Positions 32,416 through 43,867 of a DNA stretch of 64,000 nt are shown piece by piece. The translations under genes were made by a program, and so were the position numbers. This DNA is from Takakia lepidozioides (lineage: Eukaryota > Streptophyta > Takakiopsida > Takakiales > Takakiaceae), in the NCBI GenBank assembly GCA_030704615.1, contig CM060732.1, forward strand, positions 34,515,053 through 34,579,052, given 5' to 3'. A model generated the notes under the pieces. The model did not search any database. It saw nothing but the letters and a program-made list of their open reading frames with translations, and was not told the DNA's origin. The stretch's first letter is position 1; every line of letters begins with the position of its first letter.

Positions 32416-35080
32416 CTAACGCGGAAGCTCCGTGCTACCCATAATGAGTTTGAAAAGAGTCGACAAATGAGATGCCCCGCACAACAGCTCTTTCAAATTG
32501 GTCAACTCAAACTCCACGTTTACACCTTCTCTCTTCTCCATACACACGGAGATGTATACAAGATTCGGTGCGCACACTTTGAGGGAGTCAGGGCAGGCCA
32601 GTTTTAGTTGCAATTTCACCACATTTGGCAAATCTAGATCAACAGTTTTGGCCTTTGTGCATAGTCCCAAACACAGGACCTTCAGATGCTGCGAAGTCAG
32701 GCGAGCTTCCTGGACTCCATGTACGCTGACCAGAGTTAGGGTCTCGAGGGCTGGCATGCACTCGTTAATGTCCATTAGTGACTTTTCCATCATTTTGATC
32801 CACCGCAGTGTCAAACTCTTGGCTTGTGGCAGCACTTGACAGCCTGATGTGTCAAGGAACATATTTCTCAGCTCCAACGTCTTCAATCCCTTACCTGTTA
32901 CCACCACCCACCATGCTATTGAGTTACTCCTAGCATGCCTTCGATCTCGCTTGCAAAACCAAAAAGTGAAGTGTAAAAATATCCAGTCTTAGACACCTGC
33001 ACCTATGACAAGCACCCTCTGTGGAAGGGTTGAAAAACAGATCCGTTAGCTAATGATTCAGCGAGATGACCAAGATCATGGACGAGCTTCACTAAGCTAC
33101 TTCGGTGTGGGGCCCCAAAGCACCGAGCAGCAACGAAAAAGCTTCAAACTGCCGCTCAAAACTTGGGAATACTCTAGTGTAGCCCACCAAACCTGGAGAG
33201 AAGGGGGACGGTGATCTTTCTGAAGTGCACAAATTCCTACCGCTGTCGTACTGACTTGTAAACTCTTGAATCTCCAACTCGAAGATGCTTTTGATTCCAC
33301 TAGCAATTACTTCCTACCTGCATTTTAGGCACAAAGAGACTTACAATTCTCTGTCAAAATTCTCAGAATTGGTGTGGGCCTCCAGAAGGCTTGATGTCCA
33401 TGATCGACAACGCACAGATGTTGCAGCGAGTGTTTGATCGGTTGGACCCACTTTCTCACGAACGATGGCTCACTCAACCAGAAATCCCAAAACAATTTCT
33501 CTTTGTCCTGAAAGGGGTTAGCTTCCATTTCTGGCTCAATCTCTATCCTCAGCTGCTCCAAATTTCTCATCCGCTGGAGCATCGTAGTCACGGCCACCTT
33601 GAAAGAGACAACGTCGTCCCCTTCGGCATCCTCGCAGGATTTGCCCGACGCATCTTGCATACCACAGCAATCGTCGTCCTCGTCCTCATCGTCGTCATCA
33701 TCAGAGTTGATGGGGTACAATTTCCTCACTAGATGGTAATGCCGATTCAAGCAAACAAGCTGAAGTGATTGAACGTGCTGAACCGCTAGCTGCATGGATT
33801 TGCTGACCACATTACAGCGCGCAAGATCCCGCCCATCTCGCACACGGTTCATCACTTCCGCGAGGACACAGGCCGGAATCACCTGCATAACAAAATCATC
33901 GATAGGTTCAAGTGTAGAAACGAATTTGATCCCAGTAATAGTGTGCGGCGATCCCTGCGAGAAACTTTGATCGCAGGCATACACTCCTGACAGGCATAAA
34001 CTAAGACCATACAATCCTACCAGCAGACTGGACAAAAAAACTGAGTGAGACAGAGAGAGACAGAGAGCTAATCTATAAGCTGCAGTACCTCGCAAACTGT
34101 AGAATATATGCAACACAACACAACATGCGCAGGTGTGCTCGAAAGATCTGGCAAATACCAGAGCGCACAAACGGACTGGCATGAAGTAACTTTTTACTTT
34201 CATCGCTGTACTACCACACGGAGCCATCAAATCGGCCACCGCGGGCACCTTCATAGCCGTCCCCAAATGATCACGGAAATCTCCATAGCGAGGAAAAGCG
34301 AGTCTTTCATATATTCCTTAGACGATCACAGTGAAGGGCTCATTGTTCCAAGTCCCCAGCATGATGCCGACTTACATTACTGGGTCGAAAAGCTTGAGTG
34401 TATGCGAATGACAAAAACCTCAGAACATGACGGAACTCTCAAGATCATTCGGACGCGTGGAGTGGGGGACCAAAGGCCCGGTGCTTGATATTGTGCATTG
34501 TGCAGAGTGATGGATTTACCTCTTCTAACCCGCGTTGAAGCATGGCGCCGTCCTCGGCGGTTGTCTCCTTCAAGCTCATTGGCTCCTGCGGACAATTACG
34601 CGATATCGCATGAGACAATCAATCCTGGAATTCGACGATATCACAAAGTGGTCCGTTCAACAGCAGAAGCCGCTCATGCCCATGCGACTCCAGTTGAGAT
34701 TAGGCAACGTAAATATCCAGAATAGTACGGTTTCACCAACTGTCTCTACAGCCGAGCTCGAAAGACGAAGAAATGCATAGTTTCAGTCCAGTTTCTTGAG
34801 CAAATATGCCCACTGATTGGTGATTTACGGGGACGAGAAGCTAGGCAGGATAAAAGAGGTCTTGCCACGCCACAGCCACCAGCGGACCGTGGTATGGGGC
34901 TGCGGAGTTCAACAGGCATGCAGAAACAAACGGAGAAAAGCTCACAATTTCTTCTTGACTCAAGAAACCGACAAGAAAGAGAATTACGGGACAGAAGCAG
35001 TGGTTTAAATAACTCACAGGTATCCACTCCTCAGTCTGACGACCCTTAGCGTCCACTGGAACTGCTGCAGAGACAGCCAT
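32416..35080 (-). CDS. F-box / leucine-rich-repeat protein, three exons, intact
   Basis: Exons on the minus strand are 35080-35018, 33882-33345 and 32894-32416. Phases match exactly: the third codon base set is T|GT across the last junction, giving LTENCKGLKTLELRN. Borders are CCT|GTGAGT, TTATGCAG|GTG, AATT|GTAAGT and TAACAG|GT. An in-frame TGA upstream of the ATG supports the start. The product is about 359 residues. An F-box (residues about 19-65, WIPVIPACVLAEVMNRVRDG then ARCNVVSKSM) is the SKP1-binding module of SCF ubiquitin ligases. An Asp/Glu-rich stretch (SDDDDDEDEDDD) follows, then LRR-like repeats (LKTLELRNM, LETLTLVSV, LKVLCLGLC, VVKLQLKLAC, LVYISVCM, LKELLCGAS). The likely role is recognising a substrate for ubiquitination; the target is unknown. 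The first intron (1,135 bp) holds no other gene. Confidence 0.75.
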
Positions 35081-36300
35081 GCGATCTGGCTTATCTCATG
35101 CAGCGTGCATGACATCTAGGGGTTCAGGAAGACACCAAAGACGAGACTTTTACTGTCCAGCCACATAAATCTGGCGACTTTGGGGAGGACACTAACGGCA
35201 CAAATTCAGGTCCCTTACCCTCGCTCATCCAGAGGCACTCTCGGGTATTTCGACTCCCCTCCTCGCGAGCGGCGCGAGCTTGCAAATACCACAGCTGCCT
35301 GCACACCATACCGACTGTTTCAGGTGCCCTTATAGCGCGAGAGAGACGACGGGTCACCCTCTGATCCAACGGGCCTTTCCGTCGCCCGGCTCCAGAAGCA
35401 GGGCCCACCTCTCTCGAAACATCGGCCTCATCCCATCAGTCCGTTTCTTCGGCCATCCAATGGTGTATAATCCTCAAGAAACGGTCAAATCTCATCCACT
35501 TTAAAACTCATTCATCAGAACCCTGACGGAGTTTACATTGAAAACCGGCTACGATTCAATCGAGACCGTCGAGGCCTGTTCACTTCGGACGGAACCTGAC
35601 CGTCGTCGTGTCCGGCGGGAAAACGCCAAAAAAGCCTTCTCTGCAAATTTTCTGAATAGTTTTATTTTTCAATTGTTTAATTTTTACCGATTGCGCAAGC
35701 GATGGACGACGACGAGGAATGGAACTATCATCCACGGAAATGGACCACACTGACGAATGACGGACAACGTGAGGCCAAAACCAAACAAAAATCTCAGTTG
35801 ATTAATAATAAGGAACCTGTCTTTCCAAATAAAGCAAACGGAATTGCTTTAAGAATTCCATCAATCAACGGCTACTGCCCGGCAGACCTAGCGCCTAAAC
35901 GCTCCTACCGACAAGTTAGTGCCGGTCTTTAAAACCGGCTCCACCCGGTGTCCCGGTAACTCGGTGGTGGGCCACCCGGACGAAACCACGTTGCACGAAT
36001 GGCAGTCGTCGCAAGTGAACCAATATAGTTACACGGATTTCTCCAGTCACGTTCTGCCACGTGCGGATTATAGTCCAGGTCCGGGTCGCATGCTGCGTAG
36101 TACCCTACACTAATCTACTTTTACTAATTTACGGGCTTCGCACTAATGTATCTGGGGCTCTGCACTAATATATTTAATTGAACATATTCAATTGAATTCT
36201 AATAAATATCTATTTAATTTGTTACTATATATACCATGTATTGAAATCAATACGTGTACCAATATCAAATTTACATAATACGGGTTTAAAATACATACAA
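35081..36300. other. Upstream region of the F-box gene; no gene seen
   Basis: Probably the promoter and 5' leader of the minus-strand F-box gene in its first part. Short frames on both strands lack recognisable domains, and no clear TATA box was identified at an expected distance. Confidence 0.35.
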
Positions 36301-36328
36301 TCTTGCTTGTCTTTTCTCTCTAGTATCT

Positions 36329-36535
36329 GTGGCAAGGCGTAAGTGCTCACGAAGCCTGAAGCCTCAGCAAAAGGAAGCATTTGGAGAGGTGCATGCCTCA
36401 AAACAAGAGGATCAGATAGGTAGAGGAAGAGCTAAAGTGTATTGTACAATGATGCAGGCTTGGGAGGAATGGATCAACATAAAAACCAAGAGACGAATGT
36501 CAGCAGATCAAAAGGCCTCCACAGCAGGGCCGTAG
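36329..36535 (+). CDS. Possible exon of an unrecognised protein
   Basis: A 68-residue frame rich in Lys/Arg/Gln (RRKCSRSLKPQQKEAFGEVH) follows a pyrimidine tract and TCTCTCTAG that could be a splice acceptor. It contains a Trp-rich piece (AWEEWINIKTKRRM) and ends in TAG. No family is recognised and no partner exon was found, so it may be spurious. Confidence 0.25.
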   Translation: MARRKCSRSLKPQQKEAFGEVHASKQEDQIGRGRAKVYCTMMQAWEEWINIKTKRRMSADQKASTAGP

Positions 36536-36558
36536 TTCATGGTTATATTCAAAGACGA

Positions 36559-37208
36559 ATAGGGTAGAGAGCCCAATAGTCACGCAAATAGTAACTTATT
36601 GGAGTTATTTCCTAGGGTAAAATAAGGTGAAATGAAATATTATAGTCTTTTCTGAAAGGGGTTCACCTTATTTATGAGCTGCACTAATCAGCACCTTGAA
36701 TTGGTCTTTTAATAAAAAGTTACTGGACTCTAAGCTAATCTACACACCAACAGAAGTACTTGGCTCTTGCCATCTTCACCGTGCATTGTGTTGTATGAAA
36801 CATGTCTCATCTAGCTTTGTTCAAAAGGATGATCATCTCTCAAGTGGATGGGGGGCTTTTCCATAGTAGCAGCGTAGCAGACTGTTCAAATTTTGAAAGA
36901 GTGAGAATCTGGCGCTATTTGGGAATACTGGGCGGGCTGTCTGAATTTCAAGGATCAGGATGCTATGAAATACTTCATACCAAAATCTGCGGCTGGGGAT
37001 TGTGGTCCATATGCAATTGTAATAGCCAATGAAAATTATGGAGGCATTGATAATCACAAGGTCTCTCTGCGTGAGCATACATGGATTGTGCATATCCATA
37101 GGGCCCACTCTGCATAAGTAGCTGGTCACGTTTGCGTGAGAAATGGTGCAGGGCCGGCTTTGGTTGCACGATTCAATGACATGCGGGTAATTGGGCTCTC
37201 TACCCTAT
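36559..37208. mobile_element. Candidate small inverted-repeat element (~650 bp)
   Basis: ATAGGGTAGAGAGCCCAAT at 36559-36577 has its exact reverse complement at 37190-37208 (19 bp). If the repeat proper starts at GGGTAG, the flanks show TA on both sides, as expected for Tc1/mariner-like or PIF/Harbinger-like elements. The interior codes for nothing recognisable. This could be a MITE-like non-autonomous transposon. Confidence 0.5.
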
Positions 37209-39710
37209 AGAGGGGTCCTTGTTGAGGTGTTTGGTATCTCGGATCGTGTTCATATTGGCACAAAGCCAAGGCCATTGAAGGTTGGGTAGCATGTGTGCAG
37301 GAAGATTCTTAGGCGAAACTAAGATGTGCTCACGCTATACAAAATGCGAAACTTTTTGAGATGTTTGCTCACGTGAGCACAAGCCATATAGGTGGGGCTT
37401 GGGGACATTTTTATCAGAGCCAATTCCTTAAACCATGTCTGGTAATTAATTGTTGTATTTTTTTATCATGTGATGTTCTCGCTCGTAATAGTTCCTAATA
37501 TGCAAAAATAAACATAATTCATTTTGTTTCGCCCACGATATTGTTGGATAATGACCTACCGCAATAATCGCGTGAAGCTTCATTACAAAAGTAAATCAAC
37601 ATGACGCCAAGTGACACCTCGTCAACGAGGATTCCTCTAGTTTTCTTTAGTACAATCCTTGAAAATCTACATTCTTGATTTATTTCGCTAACGAAACCCG
37701 TCACGACTTGCATTGATTATTTGTTTTATTTGGATGGTGTTGGTATTTGTGGCTTTATGTTCCCTACTGTGTTATTCTTTTGCATAGTACAAATTTATAA
37801 GTATATAAAATTTAAAACTTGTAAATATACAGTAAGAAAGCCTCTTTGCGTATATGAACCCCGTGTCTCTGTCCTTCATATTCTATTTTGTGGAAACATG
37901 GGTATCATATTGCCGTTTTTTGTGCTCCCACCTCCATGTTTTTGCGCTCACATTCTACCAACCCGGGGCCACTAGGTGTAAGAGAAGGGAGACTGGTTGG
38001 GAAGTACGAGTCTTTTGTACATGTCACAATCATTCCAAAATGTCACAACGATGCAAAAGGAAAAGAGCATGGGAGGAAACTCCCAAGGCTACTCAAATAT
38101 TGAAGCAATATTTGGATAAGGCTAGGTTTATTGGAAAATGGGGTTCATATGACAATTTGTAGGGGGATTCCTTGGGCAAGGTTTTGGGAGGCCCCGCCCA
38201 AGAGTCAAAGTGCCCCGTCACGAGCCCCTTTTGCTGAGGCTTTAGGCTTCGAGAGCAAGTCTAGGTCTTGCCACATGAGATAGAGGGAGGCAGAGAGAAT
38301 AGATGGTTATACATTCGAATTCAATTGAATTGTGAGTTGACAATTCAGTTGAATTGCATATTAGAGTTGAGCTCAAAGTATTTTTTATAGTTCAATTGAA
38401 TCATGCATTTTTAGTCTCTAATCCATAGAATTGTGATGCATTGCACATCAAGATATAGATAGTTAGATTAATAAAAGCCCGACAATTTGTACCCACATTG
38501 TTTTTAAAATAAATGCATGGACTTCATGCAAGCCCTGCCGTATAGTAATTTTGAATATGTAGTAAAAATCTGGAAGATCACAAAAATTAGTCTATTAATA
38601 AATATCAAGGTAACAGGATTTGAGCCCTGAATCACCCAGGTGGCAGGCAGGTAATACCTGATGGACTTTCATTTATGGCATGCGCAAGAAGTTGACCAGA
38701 TGTCATTCATTAAGAGACAAAATATTCTCTTGACAGCTGTCTCGATCCAATTGAAAGTCTAATTGAAAGTATTGGTGCCAAAGCGGCTCAAACCCTTTGC
38801 GTAGTCCCGCCTTAGGAAGGCAGGCCCAACAAAATCAAGCAAAAGGCTTGGATATCTAGGAAGCTCTCTTAGCAAATGTGGCTATTGCATGCGGGCCCAC
38901 ATGGATATTGCATGGCCACTTAAGGTGCCAATTGCATCTAGGGCGCACATTGAGTGCATGCATGGCCAAGGTTCTAGAAGTTCTGAAGTTGCCCCAAAAA
39001 TAGAGGTATGGACCAAGAGACCAGGAACAACAGCCATCATAAGAGGGAGGAGGGAGGCTCACTATGGGGTGTTGGCGGTAGAGGTTGGCAAGGCTGATGG
39101 CTAGGGGATTCCAAAATGAGCACCATAGAGTAATGTATGATGTCTTTCTGGGTGCGCCAGTATGGTAGTGACAACGGTAGATGAGATCGAGCTGGCAGTA
39201 GAAGTGGGGAAGGGGGATGAACCGACAGATAGACATCCACGGCTTAAGAGATGATATAAGAACAGCTAAGTGTGATGAAGTGCTTAATTGTCAAAAGACA
39301 CAGGCAGAGAGAATTAGGGTTGTACCAGATGTGCAGGTATAGGTAAGACCCTTCAGTACCACCTGCCTACTAATACATGCCTAATGTTTGGAAATCACCT
39401 AGGTGAGGTGCCTAAATAATAAAAACGAATCTGCCTAAGAATATTCCATTTTAATTAATTACTAGGCGCGGAAGTGCCTAATAAGATAGGTAAGTACCGT
39501 ATTCCCTGATTTGACCTTATCATTGACTATATCACCGATTTCAAGCCAAATGAGTAAGTAAATCATATTAAGAATCACATTGGAGAAAAAACTTACAAAG
39601 TAATAATATTAAGCTATTTAAATTTATGGAGCGGGTCATGCAGTTGCAGATTACCTTGCGGAGTGAACTTCATAAGCAGCCTCGTTATGTCTCAGAATGA
39701 ACCTCGGAAA
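37209..39710. other. No supported gene; SINE fragment near 38.6 kb
   Basis: Mostly AT-rich sequence. A 14-bp palindrome TGCTCACGTGAGCA is at 37366-37379. At about 38610-38665, AACAGGATTTGAGCCCTGAA followed by TCACCCAGGTGGCA resembles the minus-strand head of the local SINE family (box B GGGCTCAAATCC). No protein-coding gene is recognised. Confidence 0.4.
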
Positions 39711-39716
39711 CAACCG

Positions 39717-39751
<35 letters not shown>

Positions 39752-39930
39752 GCTATTAATAATAATACCCGGAAGGAAGCGTTATTATGGTGTCTCTTGA
39801 CCCGAAGGACTTCTGCCTTCCCATAGGAAGGTGGACACCTTTGTGACACCAAGCGGTGGACGAACCCACAACCACTTCCGACGTGGTATGTGCCCTTTAC
39901 CAGGCTACAACTTGGTTGTCAACCGATAAT
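39711..39930 (-). mobile_element. tRNA-derived SINE with 12-bp target duplication and (AAT)n tail
   Basis: CAACCGATAATA flanks the unit on both sides (left copy from 39711, right copy from 39920). On the minus strand the element starts at about 39919 with a tRNA-like head: box A-like TAGCCTGGTAAAGGGCA (39891-39907) and box B-like GGGTTCGTCC (39858-39867). It ends in an ATT microsatellite, seen on the plus strand as (AAT)n at about 39719-39750 and again at 39755-39766. Head, tail and duplication together identify a SINE insertion of about 197 bp. Confidence 0.8.
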
Positions 39931-40064
39931 ATAATCTAGTCATTTCTCCGGGGAAAGATGGTGGGTTCAAACCTCGCACATGGCATGATGGAAATCATAT
40001 GTTTAAGGATTTGACATAAGATTTTTGCATCTCCAAAAAATTTCTAAGTCCCTCAAGCGGATCT

Positions 40065-40360
40065 TCGCTCCCCTATTCCCAATCGCTGCTCCCATATTCC
40101 CACATACATACCGCTCCCATGTGTGTCTGCTCCCTGTTCTCCTTGCTCCCCTATGTTATTGCTCCGCCGCTCCGCCGCTCCGCCGCTCCCCTGTAACCAC
40201 TCCCCTGTTACTACTCCCCACTCCCCAGTGCTATTGCTCCCCTGTTTTACTGCTTCACCGCTCCAATAATAGGGGAGCGGAGGAGCGGGGAGCAATAAAA
40301 GGGGAGCGGCGGAGCGGGGAGCAATAACAGGGAGCGGCGGAGCGGGAACATGGAGCGTAG
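40065..40360. repeat. Inverted minisatellite (CCGCTCC / GGAGCGG)
   Basis: The left half (about 40065-40265) is pyrimidine-rich with repeated GCTCC, CCGCTCCGCCGCTCC and TTATTGCTCC units. The right half (about 40266-40360) carries the inverse: GGGGAGCGGAGGAGCGGGGA, AGCAATAA. The turn is near CCAATAATAGG. It can form a long imperfect hairpin and has strong strand asymmetry. Frames here are repeat artefacts. Confidence 0.75.
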
Positions 40361-40563
40361 GACCCTCGGATGGGCGTGAAGCATACACGAGGGAAGCGGG
40401 GGTGGGGATTTGACCGCGGGCCAAGGGGGCCCTCCGGTTAGCTCCGGGGATCGTAGCGGCAAGCCGTGCACGCGCGCATTCAACTCCCATCCTATGTCTA
40501 GTGTAAACCTATTTTCACCAACAAAAAAAACCAAAAACAAAATACATGGGCACGAGTAACAAC

Positions 40564-40765
40564 GCACAAATCAGGCCCCTTAATTATAGCAAGAGCAGAA
40601 AATAACCTCTTTCATCGTAAGCTCGCCATGAGGCTTGCTCATGGGACACCACTCAAAGGAAGGGGGAGAAGAACATACGACACCCGACAGACAGCAGGAT
40701 TTGAACGTAAAATCATTTGGGTAGCACTCAATACAGTATCCCACTGAGCTACTCACTGGTGGTAT
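40564..40765 (-). mobile_element. tRNA-derived SINE
   Basis: On the minus strand, box A GTGAGTAGCTCAGTGGG (about 40738-40754) and box B-like GTTCAAATCC (about 40696-40705) form the head. The body ends in GAAAGAGGTTATTTTCTGCT followed by ATAATTAAGGGGCCTG, which matches the tails at 18.1 and 21.9 kb. It is adjacent on its left to an unrelated tRNA-like B-box remnant near 40410. Confidence 0.75.
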
Positions 40766-42682
40766 ATACTGAGAAATATATCATTGCAATAACCGTAGAT
40801 TAGTACAAAACCAATCAATTTATAAATAGATTAGTGCAAAGCCCGTAGATTAGTAAATTATATAGTAGTCCAAAGCTAGTAAATTATAGATATCTGCTGA
40901 TCGTGGAAATTAGGGCCTGTCGAGTTGTTGAATTTATGACGGGCTGCTGAGGCGGTTACTATCACCACACCGCCAGTCCTTTCCGCCCCTTCCTTCATCA
41001 CTACTACTATTTACATGCCTAAACTATAATCAAAACCAGGTAGAAACATGTTACCCGCATCTGATTGACATAAACAGGTTGGTATCGCTCAGCCGTCATG
41101 CCCGCCAGTACTCCATCGTTGCCATAGCCCTTGGCAACACCACACACTTAGGTTATTGTGCTTCACTTTCCTTCCTTATCTCCTACTAGTTGCAGCCCGA
41201 TTTACCAGGCTGCCATTGCCTTCTGCCCTCATCTCCTTCATCACTACCTCTAATTAGAGGCCTACAACAAGATAAACAAAAAAACACAGAGAACTCGTTC
41301 TGTCTTGTCATAAACAGATTGTCTTGCTCGGCATATTCACATGCCTACGAACCCTATCTTACAGGTGATCCGATTCATTACCCACTCTACTCATCATTTG
41401 AGGTGATCTTCATCGAGTAAGAATCATAAAGCCATGCGGCACCACTTCCCTTCACCTGTACTTGCACAACACACCACGTGGTCTCCCCCGTAACTTGATC
41501 TTTCTGAAACAGATCATCATAAAGAAAGAGGCAGCAACGCCTGCAGCTGCACATCCTACCAAGCATCGCCCCTTAACTCACTGCTGCACCGCATGCCACG
41601 GCGTTCTCCCCGTAAGGTAATTTCCCAAAAATCGATCATTACCAAGAAGATGGCGGTAGCATTAACACAGAGCTGAATCTGCTCTTTGTGTCCCTGCCTA
41701 CTCTCCCTGCTCATTCCATTGTTCGCCGCAGAATCCACTAAGTGTTTTCCTGCCTGCCTACGCTCCCTGCTACACATACTCTTGCTCGTTCTTCTGCTGA
41801 TGGCACCCCGTAGGGCATTCCCCGCCATCGCGCACAGATGAGGTTTATTAATCTCCCGGATGAAAAACACATCTGGCCATTCGTTCATGCTCATGGATGA
41901 TAAATCACGGATGGATGAAAAATCGCAGGTACTTAGGCTATACCCTGGCCGAGCGTTTCCCAATGTTCCCATGATGTTCCTTGAACATGGATGAACTTCA
42001 TTCATCCGATGGATGAAAAATTCCACTGATTCATAGCTTACCTACTTCCATCAAAGCGACAAATCCTTTCCTCAACTCTTGAAATAACCTGGCAAATATG
42101 GAAGTACTCTGCCATCGTTGGGATGATAAATCAGGGATAAAATCTGTCCATTCAATGGATGAAATAAACTCACGGGGACAGCTCAACTTCATTCCCACTG
42201 GTATCAGAGACCCTGTCTTGTAGAAATGTAAAATCTGAACAAGTAACAACAAAATTTTTAATGTTACTCCCCTGCATTCACACTACAATATGTCTTCATT
42301 TGATGCAACACAATGACGGGTGTGGGACGAGAACGAGGAAGGAGTTGTAGGCGAGGTCTTAGAAGGTGATGGAACAAAGCGTACCATGAGCCCGCGCCTT
42401 CGGGATGTGGCATATGATTATGTGCTGAACAACACAACAACCATGACACCATGGAGACAGTGGGTGTAAATTTACATCCCTCCTGTGCTTTTCTTAATGG
42501 TCTTTGTATGCTGGAATGACATATACTGTCACAAGTCATTCCGGCCACTACGGGAGTGGGATCGTGTACTAACAGGGTGCTTCAGACGACTACAGAGGGT
42601 GTTTCGTAGTTGGTGTTGTTGTTTGCAAGTGATTATGAAGTAGGCTGCATCACTACAGTGTGCTTGAAAGGGCACAATCTGC
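40766..42682. other. No supported gene
   Basis: Scattered GATGGATGAAAAATC-like words recur at about 41850-42160, and CTGCCTAC(T/G)CTCCCTGCT recurs at 41694 and 41753. Frames are short and unrecognised. Confidence 0.4.
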
Positions 42683-43639
42683 ATGTGGCATGCATATACA
42701 GTACGGTGTTGCTCAGGGGGACTGAGTTACAGCTTCTATTTGGTTTCTACAAGAAAGTACGCAGCTAAGAAGGTCCGCCTGAAAACAGAACGGAGTGCAT
42801 TTGCAAAAGCATGGCGGAGGGGCGGTCGTAGGCGCAGATCCCCGATGGAGTACCCCACAATAATGGATGAGTTGCAGCCCTTTGCAATGTGGGTCAGATC
42901 TGCAGTTGCAGTGTACGCATCAGAGAACGAGGACCAAGAGTAGGGCATGGTGAGTCTGTCATTCCCCCCGGGGCTGATTGCCATTTCGTACCGCTCAATG
43001 AAAGCATATGGCAATCATTATAGAGTGGACGATGCCAACACCAGCCTCTTGGTGACTTATGACAGCGGAGTGGCATCATTTTTTGAACAAGAGAGTAGGA
43101 GCTGTGCACGAGATTGGAATCCAATTTCATGCCATGTGCAATATGTAGGAGTCATCAAAGAGATCCTTAAACTAGACTATGGTCTTGTAAAGCCAATTCT
43201 ATTCCGTTGTTCTTGGGTAAAAGCCAATATGGTGGGAGAGAATGCCACCATGAAACGGGATGAGTACGGGTTACTCCTTGCTGATTTCAGAAAAATGCTA
43301 CCACCAGATGAAGAGCCATTCTTCTTCCCATCGCAAGTTGAGCAAGTTTTCTTTTCAGATGACACCCATGTGCCGGGATGGAAGGTGGTTCTTCACATGG
43401 ACCCCCGGGCCAAACGAGTCGTGGCCGACGTCCATGATCTAGACCTAGGGGAGAATGCTGACCATGAGGGTCTAAGGGAACCACGAAATTTACCAGATAC
43501 GGCCGAACCAGTCTCTTTGGAAGGAGCAGTTACCTTTAATGAGGAAGACATTCCAGGGTTGGTAATTACCGCAAGGCAAATTGCAAATGTGGGCAGTGAA
43601 GGGGAAGATTCTTTGGATACGGACAGTGAGCCCAGCTGA
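42683..43639 (+). pseudogene. CACTA (En/Spm-like) TNP2 C-terminal region with DUF4216-type domain
   Basis: One frame runs 42683-43639, interrupted by a single in-frame TAG at 42941-42943. After the stop it reads MKAYGNHYRVDDANTSLLVT, then VIKEILKLDYGLVKPILFRC, then EEPFFFPSQVEQVFFSDD and VPGWKVVLHMDPR. This is the order seen in the C-terminal DUF4216 domain of plant CACTA transposases (GxxY..., LDYG...LFxCxW, PFxxxSQxxQVFY, WxVV). The acidic tail ends with TGA at 43639. The catalytic part is absent upstream, so the copy is 5'-truncated. Confidence 0.7.
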
Positions 43640-43867
43640 ATCTCAGTGTCCATTAAGCTGGCAGCTCGTAGATGAAAGCTGTGCTAAGGACTTTTACTGT
43701 CCTTAGAACCCATTTTGTAAGTCCTACAAGTGCGCAAGGGCGAGATAGTTAATTGTATCGATAATGTCCCGAAATGTGGTCCGTACTGTCTTGTGAACAA
43801 ACCTATATTTACTTGCCAATATTGTTTTTGACATGTGAGGAGATGATCATTTCATGTACGGCAGGAG

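Noticed and set aside
33092-33306. Extra coding exon of the F-box gene
   Set aside because: Exons 33882-33345 and 32894-32416 join in perfect phase without it, restoring a continuous leucine-rich repeat.
40053-40567. Pro/Arg-rich frames of 100-145 codons
   Set aside because: By-products of the CCGCTCC minisatellite on both strands.
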